From Sepioteuthis lessoniana (lineage: Eukaryota; Mollusca; Cephalopoda; Myopsida; Loliginidae), in contig OY757947.1 in the NCBI GenBank assembly GCA_963585895.1, forward strand, positions 35,840,883 to 35,904,882: a stretch of DNA of 64,000 bases. The letters run 5' to 3'. Made by a program: the position numbers and the translations under genes. Shown piece after piece: positions 35,732-46,622 of the stretch (the stretch's first letter is position 1; each line of letters opens with the position of its first letter). Under the pieces are notes generated by a model, which saw nothing but the letters and a program-made list of their open reading frames with translations, made no database searches and was not told the DNA's origin.

Positions 35732-36605
35732 GTTCTAAGCACGTAGTCTAGACAGATGATAAATAGGTATGGGGCTAGTGTGTCCTTGCAGTACTTCTGC
35801 TACAATGTCGAAGTAGTCTGTGTCTCAATCCGGAGAACGTACTTTCACTTTGGTGTTTCTATAGAGAATCATTATGGCTGCGACGGTTTCTTTTGGTAGG
35901 CCATATGTGAGAAGAATTTGATCCATCTTCCCTCTGTGAATGGAAGAAAAGGCCTTGGTATAGTTGACAAATGATATTGAAGCCTGTGTTTTTTTCCCCC
36001 TACACCTACAAGAATTCTACGGATTGTCAAAATTTGTTAGGTTGTGGATCTATTACTCCGGAAGCCATTTTGGTTCTTCCTAAGAATGTTGTCAATTCTG
36101 GGTTCTATGCGGTTGCGTAGTAGGGCGTTGTATATTTTGGCTGCTATGAATGTAAGTGTTATACCTCGGTAGTTCTTGGCTAATACGAGGTCACCCTTTT
36201 TAAGGAAAGGGGGAAGGGATTCCTTCATCCATCAGTCTTTCGGGTTTGGATTATAAACTGCATTGCAGTGTCGGAGCAGTATGTTGTCGAATTGTCTGGT
36301 CTTCCATACTTCTGTGGGAATTTCATCAAACCCTGCAGCTTTTTTATTTTTAATTTTTCTAAGTACTGAGTCGAGTTCTTCTAGAGTAAACGGTCCTAGT
36401 TTGATGTCTAATTGCTTTCTAATAATTCTTGTGATTGGTTCATGTGTAACTTTCGGTGGGTTTCCTCATAGATTCTGGAAATGCTGTTTCGACAGTTTTA
36501 TTCGTTCATGCTGGTTCGTAGCTTTCAGTTTAGCTTTGGTAGTGCTATTCATTCTGCTCACTTCGTGTATTTTTTGCCACGCTATCCTAGATTGTCTGTA
36601 TTTGT

Positions 36606-37188
36606 ATTTTTATCATTAAGGGTTTCGGACTATTGTCTTCATCTTTATGGTTATTTCCACTATGTTTCGGCCGATATATCCTCCTGCCTTCTTCAGGTGT
36701 TTGTCAAACTCAATAACCGTTACACTATGCGTCCTGCTGGATTATAGGAATGTGAGTTAGTTCGTCATTCTTGCCAATTCTGATTCAGTTTTTTCTAATT
36801 GTATCTATTGATATATTGTATCGGGTCCGTACTGACTGGATATGAGTTGTCTAAATTTCTGAGACGGACTTGTTGGTTTTTATCATTAGGGGTTTCGGAC
36901 TATTGTCTTCATCTTTATGGTTATTTCCATAACGTTTCGGCCGATATATCCTCCTGCCTTCTTCAGGTGTTTGTCAAACTCGGGAACCTTCACTTAACTT
37001 CGAACTACGTCCTTTATTGAAACCACAGGGGTCACCTGTTCTGATTCCGTTAGCTATAACCGGGTACAAGTGTTAAGTATTCCTGTATTGTTACCCGCCT
37101 GTAGTGAGGATTGAACCTGCAACCTCCAGATGATTGTCTCCTTAGAAGCTTAGGGAACCAACTCGTATAATCATTAGACCCTGTGTCC
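36606..37188 (-). repeat. Nested SINE-like insertion with duplicated body
   Basis: It replaces part of the RTE between the endonuclease and linker; the right arm is uninterrupted there (about 49880-50440). On the minus strand, a tRNA-like head (about 37185-37085, with GCAGGTTCAATCC) is followed by a body segment (36985-36880). After about 170 bp a second copy of that body follows (36708-36606). The body includes CACCTGAAGAAGGC and GGCCGAAACGT phrases. The exact ends are uncertain. Confidence 0.6.
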
Positions 37189-38070
37189 TCCTCGAATGAA
37201 GAGTAAGCCTCGCAATTCACTGCGCTGTTTTTCCATTTCTTGTTTGTAAAGACGTCGTCTATCTGTGCTTTAGTATTATTTGCGTATGTGTAAGTCCATA
37301 GTTTTCCCTCCTTTTTTTTGAAAGTTTGCATTGAGACATATTAATCTATTTTCTATCGTGAAATCAGTTAGATGTTGTCCATGTCTGTTTGAAGAGTTCT
37401 GTTGAAGAGTTGTGTTTTCCGTTTTTCCCTATTTGGGCATTCATGTCTCTACCAATGACAAGAACGTTGTGTTTCGGGATGCTATGAACCAGAGAGGAGA
37501 GCTCATCGTAGAAGGCGACGAGTTCAGTTTCTTCACTAACATTGGTAAGGCGGTAGCAGGAGATGATTGTTGCACTGAGGTTGCCACTAAATGTAGTTAC
37601 CATCATCCTTGGGTGTATTTTCTCTATGCTATTTAGTGACTTTAGGGCTTGTGGTCCTATAAGTATACCTACTCCTCCTATGATGGCATTGACAGAGTTT
37701 TTCCATGCTGATGTAGTGGCTTGCGTTCACCCATTGCCGGTATCGTGATATTTAATATCCTCATAATGTGTGAATCGGTGTTCTTGAATGCATATTATGT
37801 CTATGTTATGGTCTATGGCAGATGCAGTAAGCTCCGGTAGTTGTCCTATTCTATTTAAGGTTCTAACGTTAAATGTTGCTATTCGTATTGTTTATTTGCA
37901 TTTTAGTAATTTTTGCTTTTTGAGCTCTGTAGCTTATTTGATGAACACTGAGGCAACGACTCTAATCTCATCAGGACTCACCCCTTTTTTAACCACACGA
38001 ACTACGATGAGGTTTGGACATGTGGTTTGATTGTGGGTCATGGTTATCTTTCAATGGCTGTTTTTTTTTT

Positions 38071-38604
38071 TTTTTCATCTACAGAAGCCACCCTTATAGA
38101 TGAGCAGCAGTAGTTCCCCGATCGAACTATAGACATTCTATTTTACGTTTATTTAGCTTCTTGTCTTTTACCAGAGTTTGTTTGTTTGACCAGGTTGATA
38201 ATGAATTTGGATTTACGGTAAAATTGCCTTTACGTTTAAGACACAGATATTTTACAGCAGTGTTTTACAAAGAAAATAAAATTTTTAAATAAAACCATTC
38301 ATGCATTTTAAATGATAGTACAGTGAAAGACAGTATGATTTTACCGACCAGTTTTTGACTCTTGTCTTTGGGTGGAACATGGTCCTTCTTTCCTAGATTG
38401 CTTTATCATATTCTATCACTTGTAATTTTATGGACTTAAATAGAAGTTGGTAAGGATACTGTTTGGAATGGAGAGGGGAGGAAGAGGCTCATTTAGGTAT
38501 TCGTTTCTACCATATCTTTCTTTTTTTTTGGGGGGGGGCTTTCTTTCTTTACTTTACTTCTTTTAATTTTATTTAAGAATTGTATTTTCGTTGTAAAATC
38601 AATA

Positions 38605-38644
<40 letters not shown>

Positions 38645-39406
38645 GGTATAACTGAATTGCAGATTTTCATTGGAGCATCGTTCACAGATATAATTCCCCA
38701 CTTCAATCACTTGATTGCGGTAATCACAAACTCTAGTTGGCATAAATTATATTGATGTCATTTTAGAGTGTTTAGATCTATCTATCTATATATCGATCTC
38801 AGCATGTTCACGTTAATTTATCTTAATTTGTTCGAATCTATTTACCTAGCCTCTCATTGTTTAGCATTGAAAACTTTTTTCCTATTTTATTAGACGACCA
38901 TCTTGAAAAATAACAGTCCTTTTTTTTCCACATGAGTAACGAAATTTTGTGAGAGAATGAGTCCCGGTGCACATGTATGGCAAATATAGAGTTTGTAATA
39001 TTAAGAGAAAAATTCTCGTGGGATACTGACTTAATCTGCTCCACTAGGAGCTGGTTTAATGTGTTGACGTCAAAAGTAGATTTAAATTCCATTTGTTATG
39101 AGCATATGTATCTTATAGGGGTTTACGTTCAGAAGAAAGAAAGACTCTATATCAGATTTCTTTTTCTTTTTTAAACGCTACATGCAAACGTAAAGGTAAG
39201 GGAGTTTCCTCTTTTTATTTTGAGTAATAGAACCCATTTCAATTCAAATTTAATACACAAAAAAAAAAAAAACCAAACGATAAAGTATTTTTCAAAAATT
39301 TGCTGAAACTTCCTTTTTGAAATATATGACTTTCTATAAACTGCATTTCTTTATTATTTTTCCATCTCTTAATTGATCGTTTGTTTTTTTGTTTTATCGA
39401 TGACAG
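38071..39406 (+). other. 3' part of the inferred unit 2 B intron
   Basis: Non-coding, matched in inverted form by 47779-48995. It has a T run (38061-38077), a G run (38530-38538) and an (AT)n run (about 38604-38637), all of different length in the other arm. The acceptor TTTTATCGATGACAG ends at 39406. Confidence 0.5.
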
Positions 39407-39621
39407 ATATTTAAACCGGAGAAGTTCAAGACTTTGGAAACAGTATTTTCTTGATGAGCAGGATTTTCAAAGAAATCATATTTGAAACGAATATGTGAAT
39501 ATCTACAGGGATAAATTATATTCTTTTGAAGAAAAATTTTTTTTTTCATAATTTGGTGGGGTCATTGCAGATCAACACTGGGGAGAAATATTTTGTAAAA
39601 CCGCTCGGTCTTCAAGTGGAT
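39407..39621 (+). other. 5' UTR part of the unit 2 B-type coding exon
   Basis: It follows the acceptor and includes the INTGEKYF linker vestige (39568-39591), which here lies in the same open frame as the fingers. The normal MQT-IKEKP start and finger 1 are missing, joined out between GCTCGGTCTTC and AAGTGGATATGGAAGG near 39605-39615. Confidence 0.6.
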
Positions 39622-40800
39622 ATGGAAGGACATAATAAAGAGAAAATACATATTTGTGAAATTTGTTCCTCTTCTTTTGCTTTAGTAATGCATATAAGGA
39701 CACACACAGGAGAGAAGCCGTATTCCTGTGACATGTGTGACTCCTCCTTTTCGGTAAAATCAACTTTGGATATGCATAGGCGAACACACACTCGGGAGAA
39801 GCCATATTCCTGTAAAATATGTGACTCTTCCTTTTCCCACAAATCAAATTTGAATATTCACAGGCGAACACACACAGGAGAGAAGCCATATTCCTGTGAA
39901 ATATGTGATTCTTCCTTTTCCCCAAAATCACACTTGATTATTCATTGGCGAACACACACAGGAGAGAAGCCATATTCCTGTGGGATATGTGAATCTTCCT
40001 TTTCCCAAAAATCAACTTTGGATAGACATAGGCAAACACACACAGGAGAGAAACAGTATTCCTGTGAAATATGTGACTCTTCCTTTTCCCAAAAATCCTA
40101 TTTGAATAGGCATAGGCGAACACACACAGGAGAGAAGCCATATTCCTGTGAAATATGTGACTTCTCCTTTTCAGACAAATCAACTTTGAGTAAACATAAG
40201 CGAACACACACAGGCGAGAAGCCATATTCCTGTGAGATATGTGACTCTTCCTTTTCCCAAAAATCACATTTGGATATTCATAGGCGAACACACACAGGAG
40301 AGAAGCCATATTCCTGTAAAAAATGTGACTCTTCCTTTTCCCAAAAAACAGGTTTGGATAGACATAGCCGAACACACACAGGACAGAAACCATATTCCTG
40401 TGAGATATGTGACTCTTCCTTTTCCCAAAAATCACATTTGGTTATTCATAAGCGAACACACACAGGAGAAAAGCCATATTCCTGCAAAATATGTGACTCT
40501 TCCTTTTCCCAAAAAACAGGTTTGGATAGACATAGCCGAACACACACTGGAGAGAGGCCATATTCCTGTGTGATATGTGACTTCTCCTTTTCAGACAAAT
40601 CAACTTTGAATAGGCATAAGCGAACACACAGAGGAGAGAAGCCATATTCATGTGAAATATGTGATTCTTCCTTTTCCCGAAAATCGACTTTGCATAATCA
40701 TAGGCGGACACAGACAGGAGAGAAGCCATATTCCAGTGACATATGTGATTCTTCTTTTAAAAAATATAATTTGAACAGGCATATGAAAATGCACAGATGA
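39622..40800 (+). CDS. C2H2 zinc-finger protein, B-type (unit 2), 392 aa, re-started
   Basis: The first in-frame ATG is at 39622 ([15 protein letters not shown]); the frame is open further upstream but only from a TTG. Finger 1 (residues 10-28) lacks four residues. Then come 13 units in 28-residue phase from 34 to 370: eleven intact fingers, one with Gln for the last His (342) and a terminal short one with Ser for the first Cys (370). Linkers are mostly TGEKP. The fingers at 202/230 and 258/286 are a two-finger duplication (Q/S/H/I then Q/T/G/R). D/S/T/K and D/S/T/R fingers flank that block. It is the longest intact array in the window and probably encodes a nuclear DNA-binding protein; targets are unknown. 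It converges with the B-type gene at 46623 across the inverted-repeat spacer. Confidence 0.85.
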   Translation: MEGHNKEKIHICEICSSSFALVMHIRTHTGEKPYSCDMCDSSFSVKSTLDMHRRTHTREKPYSCKICDSSFSHKSNLNIHRRTHTGEKPYSCEICDSSFSPKSHLIIHWRTHTGEKPYSCGICESSFSQKSTLDRHRQTHTGEKQYSCEICDSSFSQKSYLNRHRRTHTGEKPYSCEICDFSFSDKSTLSKHKRTHTGEKPYSCEICDSSFSQKSHLDIHRRTHTGEKPYSCKKCDSSFSQKTGLDRHSRTHTGQKPYSCEICDSSFSQKSHLVIHKRTHTGEKPYSCKICDSSFSQKTGLDRHSRTHTGERPYSCVICDFSFSDKSTLNRHKRTHRGEKPYSCEICDSSFSRKSTLHNHRRTQTGEKPYSSDICDSSFKKYNLNRHMKMHR

Positions 40801-41205
40801 GAGAAACCCTATTCTTATGAATTTGTAGCTCTCTATTTTACAGATTGCATGTCTATGAGTGTATTTATGTATATATTAATATGTATGGGTGTACATACGT
40901 ATATATGCGTGTATATATATATATATACATACATGTGTATATATAAGTATGTAAATATTTCATGATATGAATTTTAAAGAATAAAACATTCCGATTTTTA
41001 AAAAAGATAAATAGAAACTTTAATAATAAATTCACTTGATAAAGAAAACTTTTTTAAAAATTTGATTTACTCACTAACGTTTTGGAAGGACAAATATTTA
41101 TTTTAGTAAATGTGTTTTTAAAACGAATCTGTATACATTTCTACGCAAACCATTTTGTGTTTTTTTTTTCATTCTTGCAATCATTCTAAATGAAAAAAAT
41201 GATTT

Positions 41206-41244
<39 letters not shown>

Positions 41245-41734
41245 CTTTGTGTGTGTGTCTGTGTGTGTCTGTAAAAATGTTATCTGATTTCACGTAGAGA
41301 TCAATGCTTCTTGCTAATTGCTCCAGGCTAAACAGCAGAGATTCGACTTTGCTTCTGGAGGCTTAGGAATTATCGAGTACCTGTTCATTGTCATTAATCC
41401 TAGATCGATTCAGACCTAAAATAGTTGTATTTGTTGTCATCTCATAAATAGGTCAAATGGATCTGTTTCTAAAATAATTTGATAAGAATACTTAAACATT
41501 GAAAATGTATTAATGTTAATAACCTTCTAAGTGGGAAGTGTTGTTCTTTTATGTTATAACTGATTTCATAGAAAAATCTAAACCCACAATAAAACAGAAC
41601 TTAACTATACACACACACACACACAGATAGACACATACACCTGCCCAACACACAATTAACCAGGGAAGAAAATTAGTAGTCAGCTGAAATTTATTGCACA
41701 GCAACTATCAGAGATTATTCAGGGTAAAAGAGTA
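40801..41734. other. 3' flank of unit 2 B gene
   Basis: Non-coding. It contains TA/TG-rich stretches (about 40860-40960 and 41211-41280). Inverted counterpart: 45660-46622. A CA run at 41612-41628 matches the inner-arm block. Confidence 0.5.
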
Positions 41735-42448
41735 GTCATCATCATCATCATCATCATGTCGTGCCGCCAGCACGGATATCCCTGACGCTCTCTTGCCACT
41801 TCTCCCTATCGTTCATCGCCTCTGGCTGGTCTTCAGGGCTACATCCCGTATCCTCACATAGCTGCTGGACGTATGTTCGAGCTGGTCGTCCTGCTTTTGC
41901 TTGGCCATATGTGGGGGTCCATAGGAGTACATCACTTATGAGCTCGTCCCTGCTTCTCCAGCAGTGACCTGCATGTCTGGTTCGTCTAAATTGGATAGTT
42001 TTCGTGATGGGAGGCAGGTGGTCGTATAGTTGGTGCCTTGTGGGGTGTTGCCGCCAGGACTTGTTCAATATTGCTCGCAACATTCTTGTGTAATTGCCGT
42101 CTAGCTTCTTCTCCTGCCGTTTAGTTAGCGTCCAAGTAGTATCGATACGAACGCTGCTTGGAAGAAACTGCATTTCATTTTATCGGTCAGGTCTGATTTC
42201 CATATGATCGTTAGCCTATCGATAGTTGTCCATGCCTTTGTTAGCCGCGTGTCGATGTCCTTTTCTGTTGATGATACGCTGCTTCCTAGGTAGTTGAATT
42301 CGTCTACTAGTTTAAGAGGGGTATCATGTAGTGTGCTGATGTCGCCTGTTTGATTATAGCACATATATTCAGTTTTGTGTGCATTGACATGGAAGCCAAT
42401 GCCTGCGGCGGCTCGTTTCAAACTATGCAGTAGTGTTTTGGCTTGGAG
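41735..42448 (-). mobile_element. 5'-truncated RTE LINE, left arm only
   Basis: On the minus strand it encodes the end of the RT and the C-terminal region (ITKTIQFRRTRHAGHCWRSR; NDREKWQESVRDIRAGGTT) and ends in a long (TGA)n tail. The reading frame is almost open from about 42440 to 41754, apart from one frame change near 42150. This makes it the best preserved RTE piece here. The right arm near 45650 and unit 1 near 17930 keep an empty AAAAGAGTAATAAA site. It therefore inserted after the arms formed. Confidence 0.9.
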
Positions 42449-42764
42449 GAAAAACAAAAAACAGCCATATACACACACACACATACATACGCAAACACAC
42501 ATATAGAAGCACTAGGGAGGAAGATTGGTAGTCATCAAAATTTTATTGTGTATTAACTACCATAGATTTTTAGGTGGGAAGGAGAGTAATAAAAGGAAAA
42601 CAAGAAAAATGGAATTATATACGTATACATGTAAATAAAAAAATAAAAGAAAAGAAAAAGAGAAACAACACCTGCAAAGATTAAAACTGGTGACGGAAAA
42701 TTAAACCGAACTGAAAAATCGCAGACACAAATCCTGAAATTAAAAAGAACCACGACTTTTTACA
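42449..42764. other. Inner end of left arm
   Basis: CA-rich, then AGAAGCACTAGGGAGGAAG-type sequence matching inverted 45332-45640 and direct 17936-18240. No gene. Confidence 0.6.
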
Positions 42765-43094
42765 TTTGAAATAGCCATATGTTTGTTTGTTTTTCTCTGG
42801 TCTTTTGCTACGTTACCAACCGTGGAATCCCACCCGTGTGGGGAATTTACCATTGGGAAGCCCATTCGCCTTTTTTCTGACAGGGATACACTACTAGTAT
42901 ACTTAAATCTGGAGTAGGATTTTGAGCCCTACCTAATTTCGGGTTTTCAATCGACAATAAATAGTGCTGTACACTTTATCTGTGGTCAAAGTCTTATTCT
43001 CTCAACGAAACTGACCCTCATTCACAGCTTTGTAGTACCTTTATGATAAAATACAGTTTGTATTTGATTAGCATGGCATTAATTCAAACCGTAC

Positions 43095-43335
43095 TTCCAA
43101 ACCACATCGTCCTTCATGCAACATTATTATTAATAGTTTTCTACAAAGTATTTGATTCTATAAAGAAAGAAAAGTTGGACAGATGCTACTGGCATATGGT
43201 CTCTCCAAAGAAGTTCTTACCACTATGACGATGCTTTACAAAAACATGAAAGCAATGTTTCGCTCACCAGATGGTAACACTAACATATTCGTCTTTGTCG
43301 CTGCAATTTATGGAGATATTTTAGCAACATTGGTC
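43095..43335 (+). mobile_element. Old RTE reverse-transcriptase fragment in the spacer
   Basis: It reads IVFYKVFDSIKKEKL, then after a frameshift RSPDGNTN and a GDILATLVP that aligns with the GDTLAP RT motif. It is more diverged than the arm copies and is cut directly by repeat R at 43338. Confidence 0.7.
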
Positions 43336-43337
43336 CC

Positions 43338-43795
43338 CGTATTCTACAGCCACTAACATTCCTTCTTAGGCATCACGAGTTGTCTCCCTCGGCCAACTGA
43401 TGACACTGTGGGGGGAAGTTTTACCTTATCGCAGAGCTGTGGTCGCCGTATTCTACAGCCACTAACGTTTCCTTCTTAGGCATCACGTGTTGTCTCCCTC
43501 GGCCATTTGATGACCCTGTGGAGAGGAGTTTTACCTCTCTGAAGACGTGTAGTCACCGTATTCTACAGCCCTAGCCGACGGGGAGAGTTCACTTTCGTGT
43601 AATCATTTAGTCGAATAGGAGAGTCTCTTTGTGATCTCGATTGTTTTGAAGTGTGTGCAAGATGGCGACTGATAACTAAGCTCCAATTTTTGAAAATATA
43701 AAGAACTTCAAAACACAAGACGAGATATCCTCCATTCAGATATTATTGTTATATATCGCTAAGAAGAAAAGATTTTCATAATATTTGATGTGAAT
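43338..43795 (-). repeat. Repeat R, copy 3
   Basis: ATTCTACAGCC boundaries recur at 43341, 43450 and 43560, giving two full ~109-bp units. The left part (GTTATATATCGCTAAGAAG...TTTTCATAAT) matches 1930-2160 and 18595-18820 in reverse. The outer portion found in copies 1 and 2 (2400-2560) is absent. Confidence 0.7.
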
Positions 43796-44040
43796 AATTT
43801 ACCGACTGATTTTAACAAAGCGAGTTATATTAAATAATTCCCGAGTGATATTGATTTTTAGTGATTTCTAATATCATTTTTTTATGCTTAAGCGTATTAA
43901 AATATTTTGCTGTCTAAAGATGAATAATGTCTCGGAAAAGACCTTTTTGTAATAATTTTTTCAAATCTAAAATAACCATTGAAATGTTTCTGCGATTTGA
44001 ACAATTCAAGAAGGATATCAATTTGACTTTGACTTACAAG

Positions 44041-44041
44041 G

Positions 44042-44090
<49 letters not shown>

Positions 44091-44092
44091 GA
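44041..44092. repeat. (TC)n(AT)n simple repeat at the palindrome centre
   Basis: A CT run passes directly into a TA run. The midpoint of the spacer is about 44048. Confidence 0.9.
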
Positions 44093-45331
44093 ATGAATCT
44101 AATCATGAATATATATGTGCAGAAGTGTGTGTTGAAGTCCCTGGAAATTTTTAGTATATAGAAAGGTGGTCAATATACTAATCTCAGTAAGACTATGAAA
44201 GTATTATCGTTGGCTGTAAATTCATCCCTTCTTTATGAAAATTTTATTAAAAATTAATGTCATAAATATTTATTTATTTTTATTTCACATTTATTGCTAA
44301 TTTCATTTTGGACTTTTGGCATACCCCATCAGTTTCAGAGAATAAATGGTTAATATTTAAACTATGATACTCTATTTGACGACTTTTTCTAAGTTAATAA
44401 GTTATATTACGTATCGAACATTTCTATTATCAAATAACATAATGTTTCTGATAATACACTTATTTATAACATAATATTATTTTGTTGTCTGACTGACAAA
44501 TTCTGAAGAATCTCACAGTCCTTCTCCATATGCAAAATCTCGTTCCATCGGTAACATTGATATTCATTTCATTCCTTTTTTTTCTAACAAAGTCTTGTTC
44601 TGTCTACTCTAATTGGATGTCACACTTGTTCTGATAATACGCTCATTTATAACATAATATTATTAGACCTAATTTTTCCGATGCAAGTCTCATTGAGGAA
44701 CGAGAAATGATTCAGAAGTCTTGTTAAAGAAGCTGTATTTACCAAACACGGTCAGGTTCACAAAATATATTGTTGCTGGTAAACCTGGAGAGATCTATCC
44801 TAGATGGATGTGCTTATTTATACATACCTAATCTTTGAGAGGTACTTTGCTAACCACAATATGCACATTTTGTTACAAATACTAATTCTGCTGAAAATTA
44901 AATTTATATAGAAAAGTATTTTTGAAGAAATTCTTGTCTGTGGAAATGAACATTATTATAAGAGAAGTAACTATGAAATATTTAAACTCTTTCTTAAAGA
45001 ATAATCTTATAAGTTTTGCACAATAGATGTGACTTTATAGTAAATTAAATGATATATTATTATATTCATTGAATGGATTTTGTTAAATCGAACAATTTGT
45101 TGGCCTTGTGACACTTTTCTATTCGGTGGAATAAATACAATTATATAAAATTTTAGACAAGTTAAGAATAACTGAATAACTGATATATCTTAAAATGAAT
45201 AGGTCCACAAAAGGATTTGTTTTGAAGTTAGTTATTTTTCTTTCACACGTGTTTCTGACTTTTTACGACGTCTTCAGTAAGTAAAATGGTTTGTTCTTGT
45301 ATTGCTTTTAAACTATATAGTGGTAACTATT

Positions 45332-46002
45332 TTGAAAAAGTCGTGGTTCTTTTTAATTTCAGGATTTGGGTCTGCGGATTTTTAGTTCGGTTTAATTTTC
45401 CGTGACCAATTTTAATCTCTGCTGGTGTTCTTTCTCTTTTTCTTTTCTATTTATATGTATACGTATATAATTCCATTTTTCTTGTTTTCCTTTTATTACT
45501 CTCCTTCCCCCTAAAAAAATATGTGATAGTTGATACACCATAAAATTTAGATGACTACCAATCTTCCTCCCTAGTGCTTCTATGTGTGTGTTTGCATGTC
45601 TGTATGTGTGTGTGTACATGGCTGTCTTTTTTTCTCCTTTATTACTCTTTTACCCTAAATAATCAATGACAGTTGCTGTGCCATGAATTTCAGCTGACTA
45701 CTAATTTTCCTCCCTGGTTAATTGTGGGTTGGGGAGGTGTTTATGTCTGTCTCCGCGTGTGTGTATTGTTAAGTTAGTATATTTTCAATGTTTAAATATT
45801 CTTATGAAATTATTTCAGAAACAGATCCACTTGACCTATTTATGAGATCCCAACAAGTCCAATGAACAGGTACTCGATAATTCCTAAACCTCCAGAAGCA
45901 AAGTCGAATCTCTGGTGTTTAATCTGGAGCAATTAGCAAGAAGCATTGATCTCTACGTGAAATCAGTTAACATTATCACACACACACACACACACACAGA
46001 CA

Positions 46003-46038
<36 letters not shown>

Positions 46039-46622
46039 GGAGATCCTTTTTTTTTTTTCATTTAGAATGATTACAAGAATGAAAAAAAAATACAAAATAG
46101 TTTCCGCAGAAATGTATACAGGTTCGTTTTAAAAAGACGATGGAGCTGAAATATGAACATGAGGGGAAACACATTTACTAAAATAAATATTTGTCCTTTC
46201 AAAACTTTAGTGAGTAAATCAAATTAAAAAAAAGTTTTCTTTATCAAATAAATTTATTATTAATGTTTTTATTCATCTTTTTTAAAAATCGGAATGTTTT
46301 ATTCTTTAAAATTCATATCATGAAATATTTACATATTCATATATACACATGTATGTATATACAAGCATATACACATATGTACACCGAGAAATATTAATAT
46401 ATATATATATATATACATATATGTGTGTATGTGTGTGTGTGTACATGGTACCAGGAAATTAGACAAGATCAGAAAAGAAGAATCATATTAAACAGAAGTT
46501 TTGTTTTGTCAAGTTTGATTTTTCGAGTGCATTAGTAAACGTGATTAACTTGAAAATAGAGAGCTACAAATTCACAAGAATAGGGCTTCTCTCGTCTGTG
46601 CGTTTTCATATGCCTATTCAAA
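45332..46622. other. Inner end of right arm, 3' flank of unit 3 B gene
   Basis: Non-coding; inverted counterpart of 40801-42764 without the RTE at 41735-42448. CA, TA and GA runs at about 45980-46040 and TA/TG runs at 46398-46440. Confidence 0.55.

Larger units (their letters stand above)
34101..38070 (-). mobile_element. Near full-length but dead RTE-clade LINE (left arm)
   Basis: On the minus strand the order is: 5' region (about 38030-37760), endonuclease (about 37740-37190, with the VIGRDMNAQIG core), linker, RT (LPPFLKKGDLVLAKNYRGIT at 36228-36160; catalytic motif mutated to YTDD near 34860), C-terminal region and a (TGA)n 3' end at 34101. The usual product is an endonuclease plus reverse transcriptase that copies its RNA into nicked DNA. 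This copy has many frame breaks and two nested insertions (34953-35731 and about 36606-37188). Its right-arm partner is at 49000-52145. The exact 5' end cannot be set because both arms stay similar beyond it. Confidence 0.85.
23045..42764 (+). repeat. Left arm of the giant inverted repeat
   Basis: The arm matches 45332-64000 in inverted orientation and includes, in order: RTE tail, 97-bp array, A-type gene, intergenic region, B 5' exon, RTE and B-type gene. The inner end is near GAACCACGACTTTTT (about 42750-42764). The outer end cannot be fixed because the partner arm runs off the window at 64000. Arm-specific insertions are at about 30999-31849, 34953-35731, about 36606-37188 and 41735-42448. 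The arm extends leftwards at least as far as 23045. Confidence 0.85.
42765..45331. other. Spacer of the giant inverted repeat
   Basis: Sequence not shared by the arms. It contains about 330 bp with nothing recognised, an old RTE piece (43095-43335), repeat R in reverse (43338-43795) and a (TC)n(AT)n run at 44041-44092, almost at the geometric centre. A featureless AT-rich remainder includes a 34-bp phrase (CTGATAATAC...AACATAATATTATT) at about 44449 and 44629. No gene is supported. Confidence 0.65.

Noticed and set aside
43043-43228. Short ATG open frame in the spacer
   Set aside because: Its second half is RTE reverse-transcriptase sequence in one of several broken frames, so it is part of the LINE relic.
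42765-45331. The giant inverted repeat as an assembly artefact
   Set aside because: The arms differ by many substitutions, small indels and several whole insertions with proper target-site features, so they are two real sequences. The join across the spacer itself still deserves long-read confirmation.
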